Shown piece after piece: positions 49,712-57,912 of a stretch of 64,000 nucleotides of DNA; the first letter of the stretch is position 1, and each line of letters begins with the position of its first letter. Made by a program: the position numbers and the translations under genes. This DNA comes from SIG607 sp045648445 (GTDB lineage: Bacteria; Bacillota; Clostridia; Oscillospirales; Acutalibacteraceae). The DNA lies in the NCBI GenBank assembly GCA_045648445.1, contig JAZRNY010000022.1:1-64000 (forward strand), written 5' to 3'. Under the pieces are notes generated by a model. It worked only from the letters and a program-made list of their open reading frames with translations. It searched no databases and was not told the origin of the DNA.

Positions 49712-52516
49712 TTATTTTTCTACGTAATCGAAATTAAAGTAATTGGTCCATTCCCAAACTTCACCGATTTGGCTGGTTTTTCCGCCATTGGTCATATAGT
49801 ATACCTTGTTATCGTTGTAACTTCTTATCCATACTTTGTTTTCAAACGTATCGGTAAGACCCGATGTGATTTTATAACCAACCTTTGCTTTAAATCCGCT
49901 TTCTTTACTGTAAGCAACTGCATAAGCAGGACCGTGATAGGAAGAACGGACAGTACCTTCAGCGCCGGGGCCGTAACCTGTCGCATCTACAGTATCAATG
50001 TAACTGCCGTCCCATTTATAATACTCAACGGTATCGGTAATTTTTATACCGTTTGTGTATCTGCCTATTGTAAACATACATACCATAGGAACGTCGTTTT
50101 TAAAGTTATCAACCAACCACGTAACCTTTTGGTCTATGATTATTCCGTTTTTGCTATTGATTTTATAGTTAAGATAATGTTCGCATACTGCAGTACCTTT
50201 CAGATTTTCGGCAGTACCTGAAGCGCATCTATACATTGTTGTATCGGTTTCAAAAGTGATTTCTTTACAAGGTGTTAAGCCCTTTGTTTGACCGTTTATG
50301 GTTATTTGTTCACCGTCAACGTAAAGTTTTGCATATTTCATAATTTCGTCGCCGTGGTAACCGCCGATAAAATCAACCGCGCCTCTTTCTTTTATAGCAA
50401 GTTCGAGTTCGCCTTCGTGAAGAACACCTTGCATTTTAACAGTAAAGGTATCTCCGGTTTTTTCGGTAAGATATGCACCTTTAATTCGATATGTTTCCTG
50501 ATTATTGCCGCTATTGGCTTTGTTAGCCGCCACTAAATCCTGTTCGCTATTTGTGTAACAGAAATTATAACGAATATAATATTTTCCCGATATGTCGCTT
50601 GTAGGAATATAAACATAAATATCTTTATATTCTTCCCCCACGTCAACAATTTCATAATACATATCTTTTGCGTTAAGTTTTTCCTTTACACTGTTAACGC
50701 TTTCATTTAAAACTTCGCTATAGTAAACCGTACCGTCACTCAACACAACATAGCCCCTAATAATCAAATTTTTGTCAAAATATTTTTCTTTTATATCTTT
50801 AAGATATGCGCTAAATGTGGTTTTCCCGCTAAGTTGGTCGTAATCCCAACAAGAACTTAAATCGGTTATTTCGGTTTTAAATACGCTATCGTTTTCAAGA
50901 TTCAACTGAGACTGGTCTGAAATATTTTCTGCCGATGCATATAAAACACCGCGTTTTTCTATCTTTTTAGATTTTGTATCGGTAACTATATTTTCATCTT
51001 TTAAATCGTAATTGAAATAAAAACGGAGTGCCTGAGTATCGTTTTCATTTTTAAGTATAGAAGTTCCGCCGCTTGATACTACCTTACTTATTATAAGGGT
51101 ATCAACATAAAGTATAACTGCATCGGTAGATTCAACGCTGAGTACGGGTGCAAGATAAATTTCTTTATTTTCAGCGGTTACGTTAGGAGTATAGTAAAGT
51201 TCTGCCGATTTCCAAATGGTACCGTCGTTTAACTGTTCTTTTGAAATTGACAAAGTATTTTGTGTAAGATTTTCGCCCTTTTGTATGGTAAATGCATCGT
51301 TACCCGATGTAAAAGCAAAAGTAACAGCACCGGCATTTTCAGTATTTTCTGCGCGGTAGCGAAGTGTTAAGCGATAGGTTGCGCCGTTGCTTAATTCATA
51401 ACCGTTACCTATGTATATAACGCTTTCATCAGCATTTTCAGTTACTATTTTTAAAGATTTTTCGCCGGTATAAGCAGTTTGGTTACTGATTTGCGCATTT
51501 TCGGGAATAGCCTGACTTAAAGTTTTAAAGCCTATGTTGGTTTGATTTTTTATATCTTTTCTTAATACATAATCATCAAAACCGCAGAATACTTCTTGAT
51601 TTTCCAAAGTAACGTTTTCGTTTGCAACGTAATAAGTAACGTCCTGACCGTCAAGGAACACAGGATTACCTACTACGGTTTCTAAGGTTTCTTCTTTATA
51701 AAGAGTACTTGCCTTTTTAGAAAGGATAACCTTTGAAGAAATCAGATACTTTTCGTCAACTGCCTCTTCTTGTAAAGCAAATTTTTCACCGGATGCGCCG
51801 TAATAATAGGTATCAACACCCGAATTTACGTCATGCACGATTATTTTAGACATAGGTGTAACCTTTAAATAAGTAAGGGTTATATCAACGTCTGATTTAT
51901 CGGTTGAGCCAAGCAAAACGTAAAGTCTGTTATAAACGGAAGAGCCGTCTTTTGCCAATTCGCCTGTGGTAAAATAGCCCACTATAGTTGCGCTTCCCGT
52001 TTTGTCTATGGTCGCATTTTTGTTAGAGCCGATTTTTTCGGTTGTCTTTATGTTTGCAGCTTTGCCGTTGGTAGCTACGTCGGCATTTCCGCCCTGAGAA
52101 AAAGCAGCGGTCAATACTATGGTAGCGCCTTGACTTAAAACTGTGCAGTTATAAGTAAGTTCAATTTTATAGCAGGTATGAGCAGTTACTTCATAAATAG
52201 TGTTGCCCGCTTTACCGGTTTTGCTTACGGGGAAAGCCTTATGACCACCAAGGGTAGTTCTGTCACCACCGCTTGGGTTATAAAAAACTTCGTTAGCTTC
52301 GCGCTTATAACGAAGACCGTCTTCGGTTATATTAAACGCAAACTTGCCGACAATCTCTTTACCATCCGAATCATAAATCTTTTTAAAACACTCTGTAGAA
52401 GTAAAGCTGCTAAAATCTGTTTCAAAAGAAGTAGATGCGGCATTAGCCGATATTACTCCGCCGAAAAGCGAAAGAGTCAGTATTAATGCCAGTATAATGC
52501 TTAAAATCTTTTTCAT
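49712..52516 (-). CDS. Large secreted protein of unknown function
   Basis: 934 residues with a standard signal peptide (about 1-27, LSLFGGVISANA). Strand-rich throughout, with no Cys-rich or catalytic motif. One segment (about 350-470, GYELSNGATYRLTLRYRA) reads like a carbohydrate-binding jelly roll of the CBM4/9 type. A middle part (about 500-620) includes RFYFNYDLKDENIV, and the C-terminal 250 residues (GYHGDEIMKYAKLYVDG) may be a galectin-like or lyase-like sandwich. No LPXTG or S-layer anchor is visible. Single-gene transcript behind its own promoter; AGGAGG precedes the ATG by 8 bases. Possibly a glycan-binding or glycan-active protein, which is inference. Confidence 0.8.
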   Translation of the reverse strand: MKKILSIILALILTLSLFGGVISANAASTSFETDFSSFTSTECFKKIYDSDGKEIVGKFAFNITEDGLRYKREANEVFYNPSGGDRTTLGGHKAFPVSKTGKAGNTIYEVTAHTCYKIELTYNCTVLSQGATIVLTAAFSQGGNADVATNGKAANIKTTEKIGSNKNATIDKTGSATIVGYFTTGELAKDGSSVYNRLYVLLGSTDKSDVDITLTYLKVTPMSKIIVHDVNSGVDTYYYGASGEKFALQEEAVDEKYLISSKVILSKKASTLYKEETLETVVGNPVFLDGQDVTYYVANENVTLENQEVFCGFDDYVLRKDIKNQTNIGFKTLSQAIPENAQISNQTAYTGEKSLKIVTENADESVIYIGNGYELSNGATYRLTLRYRAENTENAGAVTFAFTSGNDAFTIQKGENLTQNTLSISKEQLNDGTIWKSAELYYTPNVTAENKEIYLAPVLSVESTDAVILYVDTLIISKVVSSGGTSILKNENDTQALRFYFNYDLKDENIVTDTKSKKIEKRGVLYASAENISDQSQLNLENDSVFKTEITDLSSCWDYDQLSGKTTFSAYLKDIKEKYFDKNLIIRGYVVLSDGTVYYSEVLNESVNSVKEKLNAKDMYYEIVDVGEEYKDIYVYIPTSDISGKYYIRYNFCYTNSEQDLVAANKANSGNNQETYRIKGAYLTEKTGDTFTVKMQGVLHEGELELAIKERGAVDFIGGYHGDEIMKYAKLYVDGEQITINGQTKGLTPCKEITFETDTTMYRCASGTAENLKGTAVCEHYLNYKINSKNGIIIDQKVTWLVDNFKNDVPMVCMFTIGRYTNGIKITDTVEYYKWDGSYIDTVDATGYGPGAEGTVRSSYHGPAYAVAYSKESGFKAKVGYKITSGLTDTFENKVWIRSYNDNKVYYMTNGGKTSQIGEVWEWTNYFNFDYVEK

Positions 52517-52548
52517 AAAATTTCCTCCTAATAGTTATTATTATCACT

Positions 52549-52577
52549 ATTATAACACATAATTAATTTTGTATCAA
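52549..52577 (-). promoter_or_regulatory. Promoter of the large secreted protein gene
   Basis: Minus strand TTGATA (52577-52572), 17 bp, TATAAT (52554-52549), with an extended -10 TGT. Confidence 0.82.
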
Positions 52578-52695
52578 TTACAAATAAAACCACAATTGCA
52601 TTACAAAAACAAACATTTTGGGGTTTTTTTGAGTTTTTATGTACTTTGTTGGCGGAAAACCGAAATGAGATATAAAACACCGCGTAAAATAATTT

Positions 52696-52850
52696 GCATC
52701 CGAAAAACCTTTGTCTCTTAATCCCGCTGATGCCAAAAAGGGTTGCCAAGCGGCTAAAAACATTAACGCTACCTACGATTATAACGATTTCTTTATTAAC
52801 GTTGAAGGCGCTTGGTACGCTGCTCCAAAATTCCCCTTTTCTAATTTTAG
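52696..52850 (+). pseudogene. Possible gene fragment
   Basis: An open stretch of about 50 codons with coding-like composition reads ASEKPLSLNPADAKKGCQ followed by NINATYDYNDFFINVEGAWY. An in-frame TAA stands two codons before it, and there is no ribosome site, so it seems to be the 3' part of a broken gene. The family is not recognised. The rest of the 52578-52890 gap shows nothing else convincing. Confidence 0.35.
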
Positions 52851-52865
52851 GATTGGGATTTTTTA

Positions 52866-52921
52866 TGATACTAAAAGTATCACGTGGTTTTATTGTGGAA
52901 TAATTTTGAGTATGGTATAAT
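52866..52921 (+). promoter_or_regulatory. Promoter and palindrome before the XRE/membrane regulator
   Basis: TTGTGG (52893-52898), 17 bp, TATAAT (52916-52921) with an extended -10. Upstream lies the palindrome TGATACT-AAA-AGTATCA (52866-52882), a candidate operator for the following regulator. Confidence 0.68.
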
Positions 52922-52950
52922 TTATTAAAACTAATCGAAAGAGTGTTGTT

Positions 52951-53556
52951 ATGGAATTTAACGAAAAATTACAAAACATGCGAAAGAAAAAAGGTTTAAC
53001 CCAAGAAGAACTTGCCGAAATACTTTTCGTTTCTCGTACCGCCATTTCAAAATGGGAGTCCGGCAGAGGTTACCCTGCTATTGATTCTTTAAAAGCCATT
53101 GCAAATTTTTTTGGCGTTACCGTTGATGAACTGCTTTCAAAGGACGAATTGCTGACCGTTGCCGAAGAATCGGGCAAAAAACAAGAACTTTCTTTTAAAA
53201 AACGGATATTCGGCTTGCTTGATTTAAGCGCCGTTATGCTGTTTTTTCTCCCCTTTTTCAGACAATTTCAAAACGCTTCTTTAAACGTAGTCTCTCTTTT
53301 ACAATTAAATAACATTTCTTTATATCTTAAAATCGGTTTTTTCGTTTTAGTTTTAAGCATTATATTTTGCGGACTTTTAACGCTTATTATAAATGACGAA
53401 CTCCTTCTTTTTTGGGATAAATACAAAACCAAACTATCTCTTTTTTTAACCTCTTTAACCGCCCTTTTGTTTATCCTTGCTCTTCAACCCTACGCCGCTT
53501 CCCTTTTATTCATATTTTTAATAATAAAAGTACTATTTATCATAAGCATACACTAA
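52951..53556 (+). CDS. XRE regulator with C-terminal membrane domain
   Basis: 201 residues. The helix-turn-helix (about 5-60) reads LQNMRKKKGLTQEELAEILF with SRTAISKWESGRGYP, the common Firmicutes type. After a linker, four or five hydrophobic helices occupy about 85-200, so the DNA-binding domain is tethered to the membrane. Members of this group often control transporters or stress genes beside them; here the next gene is a PAP2 membrane phosphatase on the same strand, about 80 bases on. Signal sensed is unknown. Confidence 0.87.
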   Translation: MEFNEKLQNMRKKKGLTQEELAEILFVSRTAISKWESGRGYPAIDSLKAIANFFGVTVDELLSKDELLTVAEESGKKQELSFKKRIFGLLDLSAVMLFFLPFFRQFQNASLNVVSLLQLNNISLYLKIGFFVLVLSIIFCGLLTLIINDELLLFWDKYKTKLSLFLTSLTALLFILALQPYAASLLFIFLIIKVLFIISIH

Positions 53557-53635
53557 AAATACCGCAACGTGAAATTTAGTTTCTTTTAAAAAATTATACC
53601 TGCCTTTAAAATTAAAATGAAAGGCAGGTATTTTT

Positions 53636-54292
53636 ATGCACAAAAAATCAATCAAAAATTTTTATTACGCGCTGATTTCTTTTATTCTTTTTACTTTATT
53701 AACTATTCTTTTACTTTTTGTTGACAAAAGCCCCATCGGTGTCAACGGTACCATCGTCGGCTTTTCTACTATTAACGGCTTTTTGCATAATCTTTTCGGC
53801 GTCCATTTAAGCCTTTACCTTATTACCGACTGGTTAGGTTTAATTCCCGTTTTTATATGCTTAGGTTTTGCCGTTTTAGGACTTATTGAGTGGATAAAAC
53901 AAGGCAGTATAAAAAAGGTTGATTTCAGCCTTTTGGTTTTAGGCGCTTTTTATATAATCACCTTTTTAATTTATATGCTTTTTAACTCGATTATAATCAA
54001 CTACCGACCAATTCTTATAAACGGCTTTTTAGAAGTTTCCTATCCGTCGTCCACAACAATACTTTCCTTATCTTTTATGCTAACGGCTCTTATGCAGTTT
54101 AACAGTCGCATAAAAAACAAAACCTTTAAAATAATATTATCCTTTTTAATATATTCTTTTACAATTTTTATGGTGGTAGGACGGCTTATTAGCGGGGTGC
54201 ATTGGTTTACAGACATTGTAGGAGGTATTTTAATAAGCGCCTGTCTGCTTTTTCTATACAAGGGGGTTATATTTCTAACTGAGCAAGATTAA
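53636..54292 (+). CDS. PAP2-family membrane phosphatase
   Basis: 218 residues with about six membrane helices. Motifs of the acid phosphatase type: NYRP, then SYPSSTT in place of the usual PSGH, and GRLISGVHWFTDI, which holds the last catalytic His and Asp. Loss of the histidine in the middle motif is seen in a Clostridia subgroup and leaves activity uncertain. Substrates of active relatives include undecaprenyl pyrophosphate and phosphatidate. Its 3' end overlaps the SLOG gene on the other strand by 26 bases. Confidence 0.85.
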   Translation: MHKKSIKNFYYALISFILFTLLTILLLFVDKSPIGVNGTIVGFSTINGFLHNLFGVHLSLYLITDWLGLIPVFICLGFAVLGLIEWIKQGSIKKVDFSLLVLGAFYIITFLIYMLFNSIIINYRPILINGFLEVSYPSSTTILSLSFMLTALMQFNSRIKNKTFKIILSFLIYSFTIFMVVGRLISGVHWFTDIVGGILISACLLFLYKGVIFLTEQD

Positions 54293-54704
54293 AAATCGTA
54301 AGTCCTTTATTTTTGGCTTTTTTAGCAAATTTATAGGCGCCACCCCATGTATGCGCAACGTAGCAAAGGCAAATATCCGACCTTGCTATCATCCAACTGT
54401 TTCGTCTTTCAATAGCAAATCTTTTAGGCGCATTTTCAATGCCGTCAGGATATATGCTATATTCACCATAATAATTATTTTCTTCCTTAACGGTCGGCAT
54501 ATATGCAAGTACCACGAAAAACGTTATTTGCATATATTTTTCTTTTAAGGTTTTTAAAACAGAAAAAACCATACTGTCAAAATACCCCTGATGCCCAACG
54601 TAAAAGTTATTAACACCCTTTTTAATAAGTTCTTCAATAGAAGTCTGCAAAACCTTTGGTTCTAAATCAAAACAATCCCTATGCCCCAAAAACATACAAG
54701 TCAT
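54267..54704 (-). CDS. DUF1273-like SLOG-superfamily protein
   Basis: 145 residues with a Rossmann-like fold. The opening TCMFLGHRDC is the GHR motif of the DUF1273/YpsA group of SLOG proteins, which bind nucleotides or nucleotide-like ligands. Later landmarks are FYVGHQGYFD, RRNSWMIARSDICLCYV and TWGGAYKFAKKAKNKG. It is divergent from a small XRE regulator and shares an operator region with it. Some SLOG proteins act in defence or stress signalling; no effector partner is visible here. Confidence 0.82.
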   Translation of the reverse strand: MTCMFLGHRDCFDLEPKVLQTSIEELIKKGVNNFYVGHQGYFDSMVFSVLKTLKEKYMQITFFVVLAYMPTVKEENNYYGEYSIYPDGIENAPKRFAIERRNSWMIARSDICLCYVAHTWGGAYKFAKKAKNKGLTIFNLAQLEI

Positions 54705-54729
54705 CGCAACACCCCCTTGGTTAGTTATA

Positions 54730-54811
54730 TATCACTAGTATAACACAAATTTTAGCGTTAGTGAAGTATCACTAATAGAGAAAGTTAATTTCGGTTATCA
54801 TATTAGTGATA
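54730..54811. promoter_or_regulatory. Shared operator region of the SLOG and XRE genes
   Basis: Copies of TATCACTA or its complement lie at 54730-54737, within the palindrome TTAGTGAAGTATCACTAA (54758-54775) and at 54804-54811. The palindrome overlaps the -35 (AGTGAA on plus, 54760-54765) of the leftward promoter, whose -10 TATACT is at 54742-54737, 17 bp away. A repressor bound here could control both genes. Confidence 0.72.
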
Positions 54812-54832
54812 AATCAACCGGAGGTGGCAATA

Positions 54833-55075
54833 ATGGATACTGCTAAAACAATTGCAATTCGTATTCGAGAACTTTGCAAAGAACGTGGCATAACGCCTAA
54901 CGGTCTTAGTAATTTAGCAGCCGTACCGCAAGCCACTATAAAAAGTATTTTAAACGGTGAGAGCAAAAATCCGGGAACAGTAACAATTAAAAAATTATGT
55001 GATGCCTTTGAAATCACCCTTGGCGAATTCTTCAGCACCGAAGAATTTGATGCTTTGGAACAAGAGATTAAATAA
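54833..55075 (+). CDS. Small XRE-family regulator
   Basis: 80 residues from the ATG at 54833, with GGAGG 8 bases upstream; an earlier reading frame start at 54806 has no ribosome site. Nearly the whole protein is one helix-turn-helix domain (IRELCKERGITPNGLSNLAA and PQATIKSILNGESKNPG). The likely target is the set of TATCACTA motifs just upstream, giving autoregulation and control of the divergent SLOG gene. Ended by the hairpin at 55079. Confidence 0.87.
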   Translation: MDTAKTIAIRIRELCKERGITPNGLSNLAAVPQATIKSILNGESKNPGTVTIKKLCDAFEITLGEFFSTEEFDALEQEIK

Positions 55076-55078
55076 ACA

Positions 55079-55113
55079 AAAAGGACTATGGAAATTCCAT
55101 AGTCCTTTTTTGA
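55079..55113. terminator. Terminator after the small XRE gene
   Basis: AAAAAGGACTATGG and CCATAGTCCTTTTTT form a long stem around AAATT. The stem arm AAAAAGGACTATG is shared with the lysS terminator at 55812. Confidence 0.9.
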
Positions 55114-55419
55114 TTAAACTGTGGTAAGAAGAAATAGATAAGTTCTTATATCTTCTTATAAGTTCTTATAACTTGTTATTTAGTCCAAGGGTTTCATTGT
55201 GGGGAGTATGAAATGGCTTCATAATCAAAAGTAAAATATCTTACCTCATCTTGCTTTTTCGTGATTTTTCCTACTCGTTTTAATTACTGCAGTTTTACTC
55301 TCAAAAAATTATCTTACCTCAAATTACCTTTCCCACACATATCATACCTCTGAAATGGTCTAAAAAATGGCCCAAAACTTATATTTTTACAAAACATTTC
55401 CATTTTAAATGATTTATGA
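55114..55419. other. Non-coding gap with short repeats and a lysS 3' remnant
   Basis: About 300 bases without a supported gene. It contains repeated AAGTTCTTAT units (about 55138-55175), a copy of the last ten lysS codons (55180-55209) and A/T-rich sequence with several TTACCTC motifs (about 55250-55340). Confidence 0.6.
55180..55209 (-). pseudogene. Remnant of a second lysS 3' end
   Basis: On the minus strand this reads ILPTMKPLD and a stop, matching the last residues of the intact lysS (LFPTMKPLD, stop) 670 bp away. Upstream codons do not continue the LysS sequence. A lysS-like terminator arm also lies beside it at 55079-55113. It suggests an older lysS copy or a duplication at this end of the gene. 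Confidence 0.6.
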
Positions 55420-55425
55420 TATAAT
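55420..55425 (+). promoter_or_regulatory. Extended -10 of the small membrane protein gene
   Basis: TATAAT preceded by TGA, an extended -10. No convincing -35 was found 16-18 bases upstream. Confidence 0.55.
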
Positions 55426-55456
55426 GAATAAAAAGTTTCTGAAAGGGGTTTTATAT

Positions 55457-55795
55457 ATGAAAACAATTAAATGGTTAAAAATCTCAATCATTTTACAAAG
55501 TATCTATATATTTTCCTGTGTTTTCTCTACTGTATGCTTTGCAATAAACCATTATTTGGGAATATATAAATTTTTCAGTTTAGGTATGCTCGCAATTCCT
55601 GGTTGGATGCTTAATCCTACAGGCATATTAACTGTTGTATTAGGTTTATCGTTTTACTTTTCCGAAAAAAGAAATGAAGATTTCAAAAAAATCATCGGCA
55701 AAAAATGGATTTGGTTTATTGTATTTTTTGTAATTGATACATTCTTGTATCTTGCGTGTGGCGGAATGATGGCAGTATTAACGGGCGGTGTCTAA
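55457..55795 (+). CDS. Small membrane protein of unknown function
   Basis: 112 residues from the ATG at 55457 (GAAAGGGG 8 bases upstream). Three hydrophobic helices (about 8-30, 38-66 and 86-110: WFIVFFVIDTFLYLACGGMM) with a charged loop SEKRNEDFKKIIGKKW between the last two. No family recognised. It lies between the lysS remnant and lysS, so it may have arrived with the rearrangement there. Confidence 0.65.
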   Translation: MKTIKWLKISIILQSIYIFSCVFSTVCFAINHYLGIYKFFSLGMLAIPGWMLNPTGILTVVLGLSFYFSEKRNEDFKKIIGKKWIWFIVFFVIDTFLYLACGGMMAVLTGGV

Positions 55796-55811
55796 AATAC
55801 ATCTGTTAATC

Positions 55812-55846
55812 AAAAAGGACTATGACTTTTCGGTCATAGTCCTTTA
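55812..55846. terminator. Bidirectional terminator of lysS
   Basis: AAAGGACTATGAC and GTCATAGTCCTTT around TTTTCG, with A and T flanks. Confidence 0.88.
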
Positions 55847-55849
55847 ATT

Positions 55850-57355
55850 TTAGTCTAACGGCTTCATTGTGGGGAAGAGGATTACTTCTCTTATGGAGTC
55901 GGAGTTGGTGAGGAGCATTACGGCTCTGTCGATACCGATACCCATACCGCCTGTGGGGGGCATACCGTATTCCATAGCGGTAAGGAAATCTTCATCAAGC
56001 ATTTCTGCCTCGTCGTCGCCGCGTTCTCTGAGTTCAAGTTGCTTTTCAAAACGCTGACGCTGAACGATAGGATCGTTAAGTTCGGAATATGCGTTTGCAA
56101 GTTCGCTATGGCAAACGAAAAGTTCAAAACGTTCGGTCAGTCTTGGATCAGCGGGAGAAGCCTTTGTAAGAGGAGAAACTTCAACAGGATACATTGTAAT
56201 AAATGTAGGCTGAATAAGTTTTTCTTCAACTCTCTGGTCAAAACAAGCGTATAGTGCGTTACCCCAAGTTTTATCGGCAGTTTCGGCAAGTTCTACACCA
56301 ATAGCCTCGGCAGCCTTAACAGCCTCGGCATCATCAGTAATTGCGCCAAAGTCAACACCTGCATATTCCTTAACGGCATCAACCATAGTAAGTCTGCGCC
56401 AACCGGGAGTAAGGTCGATTTTTTCACCAAGCCATTCTACTTCATAGGTGCCGTGAATTTCCTTTGCGGCGCCCGAAATAATGCCTTCGGCAATATCCAT
56501 CATATCGTGGAAATCGGCATAAGCCTGATAAAGTTCAACTGTGGTAAATTCGGGGTTGTGTTTGGGGTCCATACCTTCGTTACGGAAAATTCTGCCGATT
56601 TCGTAAACCCTATCCATACCGCCGACAATAAGGCGCTTTAAGGGAAGTTCGGTAGCAATTCTCATATACATAGGAATGTTAAGAGTATTGTGATGTGTAA
56701 CGAAAGGACGCGCAGCAGCACCGCCAACAATGGTGTTAAGCACGGGAGTTTCAACCTCGATATAATTCATATCGTCAAGGTAACGTCTCATAAATTTAAT
56801 AAACTGAGAACGGATAATGAAGTTACGTTTAACGTCTTGGTTCATAATAAGGTCAACGTAACGCTGACGGAAACGAAGGTCGTTATTGGTAAGACCGTGG
56901 AATTTTTCGGGAAGCGGTAAAAGAGACTTTGCCAAAAGTATTATAGCCTTTGTATGCAAAGAAACCTCGCCGGTTTTGGTAACGAAAGAAAAGCCTTCAA
57001 CACCAACGATATCGCCAATGTCCATTTTTTTGAATGCAGCGTAATCTTCCTCGCCAACGTCATCACGTCTTATGTAGCACTGGATAGTACCTGTTGCATC
57101 GGCAATATGGAAGAAACTTGCTTTACCCATAATACGGCGGGACATAATTCTACCTGCTACGTTATAGGTTTTTTCTTCGCCCTCAACGTAACTTTCCTTT
57201 ATATCCTTAGAGTTGCCGGTAACAGAGTACTTGGTTATTTCAAAAGGATCTTTACCCTGTTCCTGCAAGTTTGCAAGTTTTTCACGGCGAACCTTTAGTA
57301 TTTCGTTTAAGTCCTGTTCTTCAACCACTTGATTTTGTACGTTATTTTCTGACAT
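55850..57355 (-). CDS. lysS: Lysyl-tRNA synthetase, class II
   Basis: 501 residues. N-terminal OB-fold anticodon-binding domain (about 55-160, VAGRIMSRRIMGKASFFHI), then the class II catalytic core with motif 1 (FIKFMRRYLDDMNYIEVETP), motif 2 (FRNEGMDPKHNPEFT) and motif 3 (GMGIGIDRAVMLLT). Charges tRNA-Lys. Follows greA by 14 bases in a greA-lysS operon, a pairing common in Clostridia. Ends at the terminator 55812-55846. Confidence 0.97.
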   Translation of the reverse strand: MSENNVQNQVVEEQDLNEILKVRREKLANLQEQGKDPFEITKYSVTGNSKDIKESYVEGEEKTYNVAGRIMSRRIMGKASFFHIADATGTIQCYIRRDDVGEEDYAAFKKMDIGDIVGVEGFSFVTKTGEVSLHTKAIILLAKSLLPLPEKFHGLTNNDLRFRQRYVDLIMNQDVKRNFIIRSQFIKFMRRYLDDMNYIEVETPVLNTIVGGAAARPFVTHHNTLNIPMYMRIATELPLKRLIVGGMDRVYEIGRIFRNEGMDPKHNPEFTTVELYQAYADFHDMMDIAEGIISGAAKEIHGTYEVEWLGEKIDLTPGWRRLTMVDAVKEYAGVDFGAITDDAEAVKAAEAIGVELAETADKTWGNALYACFDQRVEEKLIQPTFITMYPVEVSPLTKASPADPRLTERFELFVCHSELANAYSELNDPIVQRQRFEKQLELRERGDDEAEMLDEDFLTAMEYGMPPTGGMGIGIDRAVMLLTNSDSIREVILFPTMKPLD

Positions 57356-57369
57356 CTTTATCAGTCCTC

Positions 57370-57843
57370 TTATTTAGAAATAGCAACAATTTTAAATTCA
57401 ATTTCACCGTCGGGGGTTTCTGCTTTTACGGTTTCGCCAACCTTTTTACCAAGAAGTACCTTACCTACGGGAGATTCATCGGAAATAAGACCGTTACCGG
57501 GATCTGCCTCGGCGCTGCCTACTACACGGAAGGTCATTTCCTCGTCAAATTCTACGTCAAGAACCTTTACTTTACTGCCAACTGTAACGGTTTTACCCGC
57601 GCTCTTCTTTTCGGCAATAAGTTCAACGTTTTTGAGCATTCCTTCAAGTTCAACTATTCTTGCTTCAATTTTAGCCTGTTCATTTTTTGCTTCATCGTAT
57701 TCGCTGTTTTCGGACAGGTCACCATAGCCTCTGGCAACCTTGATTTTTTCAGCAATATCGGTTCTGCCCTGAGTTTTTAAGTTTTCTAACTCGTCCTGTA
57801 ATTTTTTGAGACCTTCCTCGGTAAGTTTAATTGCTTTAGCCAT
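57370..57843 (-). CDS. greA: Transcript cleavage factor GreA
   Basis: 157 residues from the ATG at 57843, with GAGGTG 7 bases upstream. The N-terminal coiled coil (about 1-75) has the tip acids in DLSENSEYDEAK that enter the RNA polymerase channel, and the C-terminal FKBP-like domain ends LLGKKVGETVKAETPDGEIEF. It rescues backtracked polymerase. First gene of the greA-lysS transcript. Confidence 0.96.
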   Translation of the reverse strand: MAKAIKLTEEGLKKLQDELENLKTQGRTDIAEKIKVARGYGDLSENSEYDEAKNEQAKIEARIVELEGMLKNVELIAEKKSAGKTVTVGSKVKVLDVEFDEEMTFRVVGSAEADPGNGLISDESPVGKVLLGKKVGETVKAETPDGEIEFKIVAISK

Positions 57844-57883
57844 CTTGAACACCTCATAAAAAATTATTTATACATACCAACCT

Positions 57884-57912
57884 ATTATATATAATTATGC
57901 ACAAAAAGTCAA
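57884..57912 (-). promoter_or_regulatory. Promoter of greA-lysS
   Basis: Minus strand TTGACT (57912-57907), 17 bp, TATAAT (57889-57884). The -35 overlaps the last codons of the preceding methyltransferase gene. Confidence 0.85.
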
